A program made the translations under genes and the position numbers. A DNA stretch of 64,000 bases from Mitsuaria sp. 7 (GTDB lineage: Bacteria; Pseudomonadota; Gammaproteobacteria; Burkholderiales; Burkholderiaceae_C). The stretch lies in NCBI RefSeq assembly GCF_001653795.1, contig NZ_CP011514.1:804163-868162 (forward strand), written 5' to 3'. The notes below the pieces were generated by a model, which was given only the letters and a program-made list of their open reading frames with translations, made no database searches and was not told where the DNA came from. Below, piece after piece: positions 9,257 to 16,988 of this stretch; position 1 is the first letter of the stretch; every line of letters begins with the position of its first letter.

Positions 9257-9261
9257 ATTCC

Positions 9262-9711
9262 ATGACCACCATCGATCTGAAGGTGCTCGACCGCCGCATG
9301 GCCGAGCAACTCCCCGCCTACGCGACGACCGGCAGCGCCGGCCTGGACCTGCGCGCCTGCCTGGACGAGGCGGTCACGCTGGCGCCCGGCGACACGGTGC
9401 TGGTGCCCACGGGTCTGGCGATCCACATCGGCGACGCGGGCCTGGCCGCGATGATCCTGCCGCGCTCGGGCCTGGGTCACAAGCACGGCGTGGTGCTGGG
9501 CAACCTGGTCGGCCTGATCGACTCGGACTACCAGGGCCAGCTGATGGTCAGCGTGTGGAACCGCGGCAAGGACGTGTTCACGATCCAGCCGATGGAGCGC
9601 ATCGCGCAGATGGTGATCGTGCCGGTGGTGCAGCCGACCTTCCGCGTGGTCGATGACTTCAATGCGTCCTCGCGCGGCGAGGGCGGTTTCGGGTCGACCG
9701 GCAAGGCCTGA
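9262..9711 (+). CDS. dut: dUTP diphosphatase (dUTPase)
   Basis: Dut hydrolyses dUTP to dUMP and pyrophosphate, keeping uracil out of DNA and supplying dUMP for thymidylate synthesis. This 149-residue trimeric-type enzyme has its motifs in order: I ([10 protein letters not shown]), II ([11 protein letters not shown]), III ([11 protein letters not shown] with the catalytic Asp), IV (ERIAQMV), and the C-terminal P-loop-like motif V ([12 protein letters not shown]). Its last 22 codons and short downstream flank are present again at 11605-11675. The start codon lies just after a 12-bp tandem repeat array. Confidence 0.97.
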   Translation: MTTIDLKVLDRRMAEQLPAYATTGSAGLDLRACLDEAVTLAPGDTVLVPTGLAIHIGDAGLAAMILPRSGLGHKHGVVLGNLVGLIDSDYQGQLMVSVWNRGKDVFTIQPMERIAQMVIVPVVQPTFRVVDDFNASSRGEGGFGSTGKA

Positions 9712-9714
9712 CCC
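9644..9714 (+). repeat. 71-bp direct repeat, copy 1 (3' end of dut)
   Basis: This segment covers the last codons of dut plus 3 nt. It matches 11605-11675 with two mismatches by my alignment (A/G in the codon after TTC, and G/A in the glycine codon before TCG). The pair flanks the first Ig-like surface-protein gene. Confidence 0.95.
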
Positions 9715-9857
9715 GCCTTCATCTCTTTCATCTCCTTCACGCCCTTCGAACGCCGCACGCAGATTCCTGCGGGAGCGGGGTGAGGATGTGCGGGGTGTCC
9801 TCCGCCGCGCCGTCGTTTCGAGCGAGTGCGGGCCGACGCGACATTGTTGAGACTGCC

Positions 9858-9879
9858 AGACTTTCCATTCTGAAAGTCT
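9858..9879. promoter_or_regulatory. Inverted repeat upstream of the first Ig-like gene
   Basis: AGACTTTC and GAAAGTCT are perfect 8-bp arms around a 6-nt loop, 52 nt before the start codon at 9932. The nonamer GAGACTGCC just before it (9849-9857) also occurs upstream of the second paralogue (11866-11874). It is a candidate operator or 5'-leader hairpin; its function is unknown. Confidence 0.4.
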
Positions 9880-9931
9880 CGTCCATGGCAGCACCACGCT
9901 TCCGCCTGTCCGACCTGGTGGCCTCGCTTGC

Positions 9932-11599
9932 ATGAAGGACATCAATCTTCAAGCACCGCAGCGGCAGGCATCGGTCCCGGGCTCTCCAAGTACCAGCAAT
10001 GCCGCGCGCGCGGCGGCGGCATCGAGCATCAAACGCAAGCGTGAAGACGAGGCGGTGAACGTCGCCGACGCCACCGGGGGCCCGGTGGAGACAGCGCCAG
10101 CCGATGCGTCCGCGCCTGCTCCGGAAGTAGGCGACCAGCCGCTCGCGGAGGGTTCCGGTTCGTCATCGGGCGTGGGGTCGGGTGGCCTCGCCATCGCAGC
10201 CGGTCTGGGGCTGGTCGGAGTCCTTGGCGTGGCAGGTGGCGGCGGTGACGCTGGTGCATACGCCCCGATCATTCGGCCAGTGCAACCGCATCCGGATCCA
10301 GTGATTGTTCCGCCGGTTCACCCGCCCCCTGTCGTGGCGCAGCCGCTGCATCCGGATCCCCTACTTCCCGAGAACCCGAAGGCGCAGATTCCGAAGCCCG
10401 ATATGCGCAAGCCGGACCTGCCTCCCGCGACTGCGCCTCACGTGGACCTGACGACACCGACGGGCGCCACGCCATCGACCATGGCGTCGCCCGATCATCC
10501 CGGCGTGGACACGAAGCCGACCGAGGCCGAGCTGATCGTCGTTCCGGGAGCGCCGGTGCCCGACAAGACAGCGCCCCTGACTCCCGTGGTTCCACTGAAG
10601 CACGACACGGGGATCGACACGAAGGACGGGGACACGAGCGATTCGACGATCAAGGGGGACGTCCTGGCCCCGACGCTGAAGCTGCAGCTCAAGAACGACA
10701 CCGGTCGCGGGATCCACGAATATGAAACGCATGTGTTTGTGGTCGACCGCGGGCTTGACGAGGACGGCATCACGAAGGATGGCACGCTGACCGTGAAAGG
10801 TCTGCAGGACGGTGAGCCATGGCAGTTCAGCGTCGACGGCGGCGCACACTGGATCGATGGCTCAGGCTCGGAGATCGCTGCCGATGCGCTAGGCGCCGAT
10901 GGAACGAAGACCGTCATGGTGAGGAGAGTTGACGCCGACGGCCGGGCGGGCGGCTCGGAGTTCACGTTCGTGCTGGATACGGCGCCCCCTTTGCCGGTCG
11001 GACTTCAACTGGTGCGTGACGACGGCGTGGATGAAGGGGACTTTGTGACCGGCCATGCGAGCTTGCGTGTCATGGGCAGGGAAGAGGGCGCTGCGGTAGG
11101 GACGGTTGAACGCGTCCGTATCGTTCACGGCGAAGTCGACGAGGTGCCTGTTCTCGATTACGACGGACTGCACAGGGTCGTTGCCATTCAGACCGACGTC
11201 GCCGGCAACTTGAGTGAACCGGGCCCCGCAATCATGTTCTACCTGGACAGGGCGGCAGCAGTGGTCGCACCGAAGCTGTCCGGGGCTGCCGTCCTTCATG
11301 GCACGACCGGCGCTGACACTTTCCAGTTGAAGGCAGACATGTCCTCGACGTTCGTGCTGGACTACGACGCGCAACAGAAGGATGTCCTGGATCTCTCAGA
11401 AATCCTTTCAGTCCCAAAGGGTGCGTCCATCTACCGCTTCGTGCAGGTTGTCCGGGACGGGGCGGACATCAAATTGACACTCGACCCGGGAGGATCAGCA
11501 CAGTTCTCCACTGCCCCGATCTTTATTGACCTGGCCAACCAGCAGGCTGATGCGCCCGTGGTCCTTCACACCGCAAACGGCGGTGTCTTCACGGTCTGA
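9932..11599 (+). CDS. Ig-like repeat surface protein with T1SS-type C-terminus (paralogue 1)
   Basis: I do not recognise a named protein. The 555 residues fall into: an N-terminal charged segment with IKRKREDEA; a glycine-rich hydrophobic stretch (GGLAIAAGLGLVGVLG, near 85-105) like the prefix of Bap-type adhesins; a proline-rich linker built from HPDPVIVPPV-like units; Ig-like modules (WQFSVDGGAHW, FTFVLDTAPP); and a C-terminal part with TTGADTFQL and DVLDLSEIL, which resembles the C-terminal target domain of type I secreted RTX/LapA-like proteins. No Sec signal peptide is seen. It shares architecture with the next gene but lacks most of one Ig module there. An exported adhesin is the best inference. 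A 71-bp dut-tail repeat flanks it on both sides. Confidence 0.7.
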   Translation: MKDINLQAPQRQASVPGSPSTSNAARAAAASSIKRKREDEAVNVADATGGPVETAPADASAPAPEVGDQPLAEGSGSSSGVGSGGLAIAAGLGLVGVLGVAGGGGDAGAYAPIIRPVQPHPDPVIVPPVHPPPVVAQPLHPDPLLPENPKAQIPKPDMRKPDLPPATAPHVDLTTPTGATPSTMASPDHPGVDTKPTEAELIVVPGAPVPDKTAPLTPVVPLKHDTGIDTKDGDTSDSTIKGDVLAPTLKLQLKNDTGRGIHEYETHVFVVDRGLDEDGITKDGTLTVKGLQDGEPWQFSVDGGAHWIDGSGSEIAADALGADGTKTVMVRRVDADGRAGGSEFTFVLDTAPPLPVGLQLVRDDGVDEGDFVTGHASLRVMGREEGAAVGTVERVRIVHGEVDEVPVLDYDGLHRVVAIQTDVAGNLSEPGPAIMFYLDRAAAVVAPKLSGAAVLHGTTGADTFQLKADMSSTFVLDYDAQQKDVLDLSEILSVPKGASIYRFVQVVRDGADIKLTLDPGGSAQFSTAPIFIDLANQQADAPVVLHTANGGVFTV

Positions 11600-11604
11600 A
11601 GGCT

Positions 11605-11675
11605 GCGTGGTCGATGACTTCGATGCGTCCTCGCGCGGCGAGGGCGGTTTCGGATCGACCGGCAAGGCCTGACCC
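11605..11675 (+). repeat. 71-bp direct repeat, copy 2 (duplicated dut tail)
   Basis: This segment is near-identical to the 3' end of dut at 9644-9714 (two mismatches). It starts 6 nt after the stop of the first Ig-like gene. Confidence 0.95.
11607..11672 (+). pseudogene. dut 3' fragment (motif V only)
   Basis: Read in the dut frame, this fragment encodes the dUTPase C-terminus including [11 protein letters not shown] and a stop. One residue differs from the intact gene (DDFD instead of DDFN). It has no start codon or upstream dUTPase sequence, so it is a duplication scar, not a gene. It marks the boundary between the two Ig-like paralogues. Confidence 0.9.
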
Positions 11676-11747
11676 ACATCAAGGAAGTTCGCGCCGGGCT
11701 GCCCGATCGCCAGGAGCCTGCGGCCGGTCACTGGCTTCGATAGGTGG

Positions 11748-11761
11748 TTCCGCTAGCGGAA
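11748..11761. promoter_or_regulatory. 14-bp perfect palindrome upstream of the second Ig-like gene
   Basis: TTCCGCTAGCGGAA reads the same on both strands and lies between the dut fragment and the second paralogue (start 11904). It could be an operator. The rest of this 304-nt gap (11600-11903) holds the dut fragment and an inverted pair GAGAGA/TCTCTC at 11864-11884; I see no other gene in it. Confidence 0.4.
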
Positions 11762-11903
11762 GTTGAGGGGTAGTGCTGCGTTCTTGCGGCTCATCTCCCT
11801 GATGCAGGCTGGTGACCGTGAGTCGCTAGCTCATTTGCGCAGCTGTGTATTCCGTGAACAGTAGAGAGACTGCCGTCATCTCTCCTCTCACATCGGAACG
11901 CAC

Positions 11904-13430
11904 ATGGCGGACATCAAACTTCACGCATCGGAGCGCCAGGCTCCGGTTCACGGTACCTCGAACACGACCCCTGCCGCTCGCATCGCGACGGCGTCGGACA
12001 TCAAGCGCAAGGTGGAAGACGAGGCGACGGACATCGCCGCTCCCGCCGAGACATCCGCCGAGACATCCACGGAGTCCGCGCCCATCGACGCCGCCGCGCC
12101 AGCTTCGGACTTCGAAGCCGCGGCGCAGGCCGAGGCGGCCAGTTCCTCCGCGGCACTGGGCTCAAATGGCCTCGTGATCGCGGGTGGTCTGGGTCTTCTC
12201 GGGATCATCGGCGCTGCGGCCGGCGGTGGTGGCGGCGGCGGACACGGCATCACTGCCATTCAGCCCGTGCAGCAGCATCCGGCTCCTGTGATCGTTCCGC
12301 CGGTTCAACCGGATCCGATCGTGGCCCAACCGCTGCGTCCGGATCCAGCGGTTCCCGATGACCTCAAGGCGCAAGTGCCGGATCCGGACGTGGACAAGCC
12401 GGAAACGCCGTCTGCGGCCATCACGCCGCCGGCCGCCACGTCTCCTGATCATCCGAGCGAACTCCCGAAGCCGACCGGGCCCGAGCACGCCGTCGTTCCG
12501 CCGGCGCCCCTGCCCGATACGACGCCGCCCGTACCCCCGACGCTCTCGTTGAAGCACGACACGGGCGCCGACAGCACCGACGGGATCACGAGCAATTCGA
12601 CGATCAAGGTGGAGGGGCTGGAGCAGGACGCCACCTGGCGCTACAGCGTGGACGGAGGCAAGACCTGGCACGCGGGTCACGGGACGGAGCTGGCCGCGCC
12701 CTTGCGCGACGGCGCTCAAGATGTGCAGTTGATCCAGACGGACAAGGCCGGCAATGACAGCGATCCCGCCGTCCTCCAGTTCACGCTCGACACGGGCGCT
12801 CCGACACTGAAGCTGAAAAACGATACGGGTCGCGGTGATTTGCACTGGGACACGCAAAAGTTCGTGATTGAGCCAGGACTCGACCGCGATGGCATCACCA
12901 AGGACGGGACCCTGACCGTCGAGGGATTGAACGAGGGCGCCTCGTGGACGTACAGCGTCGATGGCGGTACATCCTGGAAGGACGGCGTCGGGAAAGAGAT
13001 CGCCGCCATCGAACTGGGAGCGGATGGTCGGAAGACGGTGCTGACCCGGCAGATGGTGACGGAGACGACCGAAAGCGGGATCTCGGCGTTCTCTTTCGTC
13101 CTCGATACGCAGGTTGTCGACATCATTCCCCGTCTCAAGGCCGTTGATGCCAATGGCGCCACGGGTTTGCCGGAAAGCAGCGCAACGGTCATCGTCCTTG
13201 ATGGATACGAAGAGGGCGCGCTGGTGCGGATGACCCTCTGGAATCGGGCCCTGGGCGATGGCACGAGCAAGCCAGTGACGGTGATGGGCGTGGGTGAGCT
13301 CGCCCTGGACTTGCAGCCCGGTTCCTATGAACTCTCAGAGATCTTTCAAACTGACATTGCGGGCAATGAAACGCTGACTGGGAGGGACGGAGCGCTGCAA
13401 TTCACAGTCGCGCACCCCGTCATCCCCTGA
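11904..13430 (+). CDS. Ig-like repeat surface protein lacking the T1SS-type C-terminus (paralogue 2)
   Basis: This 508-residue paralogue of the previous protein has the same N-terminal block (RQAPVHG, IKRKVEDEA), a glycine-rich hydrophobic stretch (VIAGGLGLLGIIG then GGGGGGG) and a proline-rich linker (HPAPVIVPPVQPDP). It has two clear Ig-like modules, WRYSVDGGKTW and WTYSVDGGTSW, each ending FTLDTGAP/FSFVLDT. The first has no full counterpart in paralogue 1. The protein ends at AHPVIP, where paralogue 1 continues for about 110 residues with its LDLSEIL domain, so this copy may not be exported in the same way. The stop is 4 nt from the convergent gene's stop. The function is not known. Confidence 0.7.
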   Translation: MADIKLHASERQAPVHGTSNTTPAARIATASDIKRKVEDEATDIAAPAETSAETSTESAPIDAAAPASDFEAAAQAEAASSSAALGSNGLVIAGGLGLLGIIGAAAGGGGGGGHGITAIQPVQQHPAPVIVPPVQPDPIVAQPLRPDPAVPDDLKAQVPDPDVDKPETPSAAITPPAATSPDHPSELPKPTGPEHAVVPPAPLPDTTPPVPPTLSLKHDTGADSTDGITSNSTIKVEGLEQDATWRYSVDGGKTWHAGHGTELAAPLRDGAQDVQLIQTDKAGNDSDPAVLQFTLDTGAPTLKLKNDTGRGDLHWDTQKFVIEPGLDRDGITKDGTLTVEGLNEGASWTYSVDGGTSWKDGVGKEIAAIELGADGRKTVLTRQMVTETTESGISAFSFVLDTQVVDIIPRLKAVDANGATGLPESSATVIVLDGYEEGALVRMTLWNRALGDGTSKPVTVMGVGELALDLQPGSYELSEIFQTDIAGNETLTGRDGALQFTVAHPVIP

Positions 13431-13434
13431 TTGC

Positions 13435-16400
13435 TCAATCCCCGTGCCCGTGCCCCTCTTCGACGCCCGCCGCCGCCGCATCCACCGGCGCGCTCGCGTT
13501 GACGCCGTCGAAGAAGAACGGCTTGCGCGGCTTCTTCGCCGGCCAGACCTCGTTCATCGACGGGATGTCGAAGACGCGGCCGCCCTGCATGACCTGGCTG
13601 ATGCGGTCGCTCTGGCGGATGTCCTTGAGCACGTCGCCGTCGACGATCACCAGGTCCGCGAGCTTGCCCGGCTCCAGTGAGCCGATGTCCTTGTCCAGGC
13701 CGAGGTAGCGCGCCGGGTTGAGCGTCGCGGTGCGGATGGCCTCCAGCGAGGTCATGCCGCCCAGGCCCATCATCCACATCTCCCAGTGCGCGCCCAGGCC
13801 TTCACGCTGGCCGTGCGCGCCGATGTTCACCGACACGCCCGCGCGCTGCAGCTCGGTCGCGGTCTTCGCGACCTGGATGACGTTGAAGTCTTCCTCCGGC
13901 GCCGTCTCGCGGCGCACGCTGCGCGGCTCCAGCACGGCCTTGGGCACGAACTTGCTGAGGATCGGATGGCGCCACACGTCCGTGCGCGCGTACCAGTAGT
14001 GCTCGCCGTCGAGTCCGCCGTAGGCGACGTTCAGCGTCGGCGTGTAGCCGACCTGCGTCTGAGGCCACAGCTGCTTCACGTCGTCGTAGACCTTGGCCAC
14101 GGGCAGCGCGTGCTCCACGCCGGTGTGGCCGTCGACCACCATCGACATGTTGAGCTGGAACAGCGAGCCGCCTTCCGGCACGACCATCATCCCGGTCTCG
14201 CGCGCGGCTTCGAGCACCTGCTGGCGCTGATCGCGTCGCGGCTGGTTGTAGCTCTTCACGCTGATCGCGCCGGCCGACTTCAGCCGCTTCAGATGCGTCT
14301 GCGCGTCGTCCAGGCTGTTGATGACCGCGGAGAAATCGGCCTTCGCGCCGTACAGCACCGTGCCCGTCGAGAAGATGCGCGGCCCGACCACGCGGCCCGT
14401 GCGCTGCATCTCCGACTGCGTGTAGATGTCGCTGGTGCGGTTGGACGGATCGTGCAGCGTCGTCAGGCCGAAGGCCAGGGACGCGTAGTTGATCCAGCTC
14501 TGCTGCGGGACGATCTCGCTCTCGGCCATGGTGCCGTGCCAGTGGGCGTCGATCAAGCCCGGGATCACCGTCTTGCCGGCCGCCTGGATCGTCTCCGTGC
14601 CGGCGGGGATGCTTACCGACGCGCGAGGTCCGATCGCCGCGATGCGGTCGCCGTCGACCAGGATCGCGCCGTCCTCGATGACCTCATCGGGCTTGCTCGC
14701 GCTCATCGTGACGATGCGCGCGCCGACGATGGCGATGCGGCCCTTGGGCTTGTCGGCGGTCAGCGTCAGCTTGATGGGCGCACCGCGCTCCGCCGGCTTG
14801 AAGCCCGGCTGCAGCGCCTGCGTGAGCGGCACGGTGAAGAGCTCGTTGCCCAGCGCGTAGTGCAGCGCATACGGCTGCGACTTGCCGTCGCCCGACCACT
14901 GCAGATCGTCGCCCGCGTTGACGTCGAGCTTCTTCACCGGCATGGCCTCGGCCTTCGGGCCGACCGTCTGCAGCTTGCCCGCGGGCGCGAGCGGCGTGAC
15001 GTAGGTGTGGAAGCGTTCGGTGAAGCCGAGCCACTGGCCGTCCGGCGACACGGTGAAGCGCGTCGCGAATTCGCTCTTGGCGACGGCGAACTCGCTGCGC
15101 TCGACCAGGTTCAGGCGCACCAGCTGGTGATTCGAATCGACCTCGCCGGTCGTCTGCTTGCGCGTGACGTAGAGCGTGTCGCTGTCGGCGCCGAACTGCG
15201 GTGCCTCGCCGTCCTTGGTGACGCGGCGCGGCTGGCCCTTGCCGTCGGCGGCGGCGACGTAGACGCCGGGCTCCAGGCTGTTCCAGGGCGAGGTCAGGAA
15301 GCCGCCCTTGGCCTTCTGGTACGCAATGGTCTTGCCGTCGGGTGAGAAGGCCGGCGAGAGGTACTTGCCCGGCTCCGGCGTGACGACGGTGTCGCGGCCG
15401 CCGGCGAGATCGAGCACGCGCACGCGGCCCTGGTCCGCGTCGGTCCAGCTCACGTAGACGAGTTGCTTCCCATCGCGCGAGAAGGCCGGGAAGTATTCGA
15501 AGCGTTCCGTCTGCGACGTGAGGCGGCGGGCTTCGCCGACCGGCTGGCCGTCGCGCAGCTCGCTCGCATAGAGGTAGCCGGCGGACGAGAACACCACGCG
15601 CTTGCCGTCCGGCGAGACCTTCACCCAGCGCAGCATCTTCGAGTCGAAGGTGGCGGGCGCGACCTCATGCGCGAAGCGCAGCGCGGGCGTGATCTGGCGC
15701 TCGTCCTTGACGTGGAAGGGGATCTCGGCGGCGCTCGACTTGAACGGATCGATGCGCCACAGCTTGCCCTGCGCCCAGGCGACAACCTGCTTGGAATCGG
15801 GCATCCACGCGATGCCGGGGTAGACGCCGTGCACGGACCAGGATTCCTGCAGGTCGCGTTCCATGCCGGTCCAGGCGGGGAATTCGCGGCCGGTCTTCAG
15901 GTCCTTGAGGAACAGCGTGGTGCGGCTGCCCGTGGCGTCGCGCAGCCGGCGGATGAAGGCGAGGTACTTGCCGTCGGGGGACGGCGTGGGCCGGATCGCG
16001 CCGCCGGGGCCGGTGACGAAGGGCTCGTTGGTGCCGTCGGTCAGGTCCTGGCGGTAGATGCGGAAGATCTCGCCGGTGCTGTCCTTGTTGTATTCGAACT
16101 GGCGGCCCGGGGTGCTGTCCTGCGAGTAGTAGAGGTACTTGCCGTCGGGCGAGAGCGCGGGCTCGCCGAGGTCCTTCTGCCAGTTCGGCTTCTCGTTGAG
16201 CTGCTGGCCCTTGCCGCCGTCGACGTGATAGAGCCAGATCTCGCCGCTGCCCAGCGAGCGGGTGCCGGTGAAGTGCTTGCGGGCGGCGATGTACTTGCCG
16301 CCGGGATGCCAGACCGGGTTGTTGAGCAGGCGGAAGTCTTCGGTCGAGATCGCGCGGACGTTGGAGCCGTCGGCGTTCATGACCCAGATGTTGTCGCCGC

Positions 16401-16827
16401 CGCCGGCGTCGGAGACGAAGGCGATCTGCTTGCCGTCGGGCGAGAAGCGGGGCTGCATCTCCCAGGCGATCGAATGCGTGAGGGCCTTGGCTTCGCCACC
16501 GCCGACCGGCATCACGTAGAGGTCGCCGAGCAGGTCGAAGACGATCTGCTTGCCGTCGGGACTGACGTCGACCGACATCCAGGTGCCGGTGCGCACGTCG
16601 ATGCTGGCGGTCTTCTTCTCGCCGGGGGGCTGATTGACGTTCCACTTCGCGACGGGGGCCGAGGCGGCCGCGGCGGGCGAGGGCGCCGCCACAGGGGCTT
16701 CAGGCGCGTCAGCGGCGAAGGCGGCAGCCTGCAGCGCGAGTCCGAAAGCGATCACGCCCGCGCGGGCGGGCGTGACGGTGAAAACGGTCGTCAGCGAGAA
16801 CTGCTTCGTGAGCATCTTGTTCGTCAT
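13435..16827 (-). CDS. Exported beta-propeller (PD40/TolB-like) plus amidohydrolase protein
   Basis: This 1130-residue protein has a signal peptide (AGVIAFGLALQAAAFA near 24-39). A long run of WD40-like PD40 blades follows, each with the xFSPDGKxIAF pattern (residues about 60-700), and then a C-terminal amidohydrolase domain. The metal site is visible as DAHWHG, and the end has the typical NPARYLGLDKDIGSLEPGKLADLVIVDGD. The C-terminus is His-rich (EEGHGHGD). It is probably a periplasmic imidazolonepropionase/dipeptidase-like hydrolase; the substrate is unknown. I chose the internal Met (MTNKMLTK) because it places the hydrophobic core nearer the N-terminus; a start at 16860 is possible. Confidence 0.85.
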   Translation of the reverse strand: MTNKMLTKQFSLTTVFTVTPARAGVIAFGLALQAAAFAADAPEAPVAAPSPAAAASAPVAKWNVNQPPGEKKTASIDVRTGTWMSVDVSPDGKQIVFDLLGDLYVMPVGGGEAKALTHSIAWEMQPRFSPDGKQIAFVSDAGGGDNIWVMNADGSNVRAISTEDFRLLNNPVWHPGGKYIAARKHFTGTRSLGSGEIWLYHVDGGKGQQLNEKPNWQKDLGEPALSPDGKYLYYSQDSTPGRQFEYNKDSTGEIFRIYRQDLTDGTNEPFVTGPGGAIRPTPSPDGKYLAFIRRLRDATGSRTTLFLKDLKTGREFPAWTGMERDLQESWSVHGVYPGIAWMPDSKQVVAWAQGKLWRIDPFKSSAAEIPFHVKDERQITPALRFAHEVAPATFDSKMLRWVKVSPDGKRVVFSSAGYLYASELRDGQPVGEARRLTSQTERFEYFPAFSRDGKQLVYVSWTDADQGRVRVLDLAGGRDTVVTPEPGKYLSPAFSPDGKTIAYQKAKGGFLTSPWNSLEPGVYVAAADGKGQPRRVTKDGEAPQFGADSDTLYVTRKQTTGEVDSNHQLVRLNLVERSEFAVAKSEFATRFTVSPDGQWLGFTERFHTYVTPLAPAGKLQTVGPKAEAMPVKKLDVNAGDDLQWSGDGKSQPYALHYALGNELFTVPLTQALQPGFKPAERGAPIKLTLTADKPKGRIAIVGARIVTMSASKPDEVIEDGAILVDGDRIAAIGPRASVSIPAGTETIQAAGKTVIPGLIDAHWHGTMAESEIVPQQSWINYASLAFGLTTLHDPSNRTSDIYTQSEMQRTGRVVGPRIFSTGTVLYGAKADFSAVINSLDDAQTHLKRLKSAGAISVKSYNQPRRDQRQQVLEAARETGMMVVPEGGSLFQLNMSMVVDGHTGVEHALPVAKVYDDVKQLWPQTQVGYTPTLNVAYGGLDGEHYWYARTDVWRHPILSKFVPKAVLEPRSVRRETAPEEDFNVIQVAKTATELQRAGVSVNIGAHGQREGLGAHWEMWMMGLGGMTSLEAIRTATLNPARYLGLDKDIGSLEPGKLADLVIVDGDVLKDIRQSDRISQVMQGGRVFDIPSMNEVWPAKKPRKPFFFDGVNASAPVDAAAAGVEEGHGHGD

Positions 16828-16874
16828 GGGGCACCCTGGGATGAAGAGTGCCGGCAGCATAGAGGGCCTCTACG

Positions 16875-16896
16875 CGCAAACCCGACCGGGTTTGCG
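16875..16896. promoter_or_regulatory. 10-bp inverted repeat in the divergent promoter region
   Basis: CGCAAACCCG and CGGGTTTGCG are perfect complements with a 2-nt spacer. The element lies between the divergent amidohydrolase (starts 16827) and DUF2971 (starts 16989) genes. The near-continuous dyad suggests a dimeric repressor site; a terminator is unlikely at this position. Confidence 0.45.
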
Positions 16897-16988
16897 AGGG
16901 CATGACGAATGGCAGTGCGGAGGGCGTATCGGAAGGAGTGAATCTCTCCCATCGATCTACAGTTGACGTTCAGCCAGGGAGAAAAGAG

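Noticed and set aside
9205..9260. CRISPR-like array before dut
   Set aside because: Units are 12 bp in direct tandem with no spacers and no cas genes; it is a simple tandem repeat.
9932..13430. Polymorphic toxin or CDI-type tip cassettes
   Set aside because: Neither paralogue has a recognisable C-terminal toxin domain, pretoxin motif or adjacent immunity gene; Ig-like and T1SS-like features fit better.
16902..16988. Earlier start for the DUF2971 gene at 16902
   Set aside because: The extra 29 residues have no family similarity, while GGGAG stands just before 16989.
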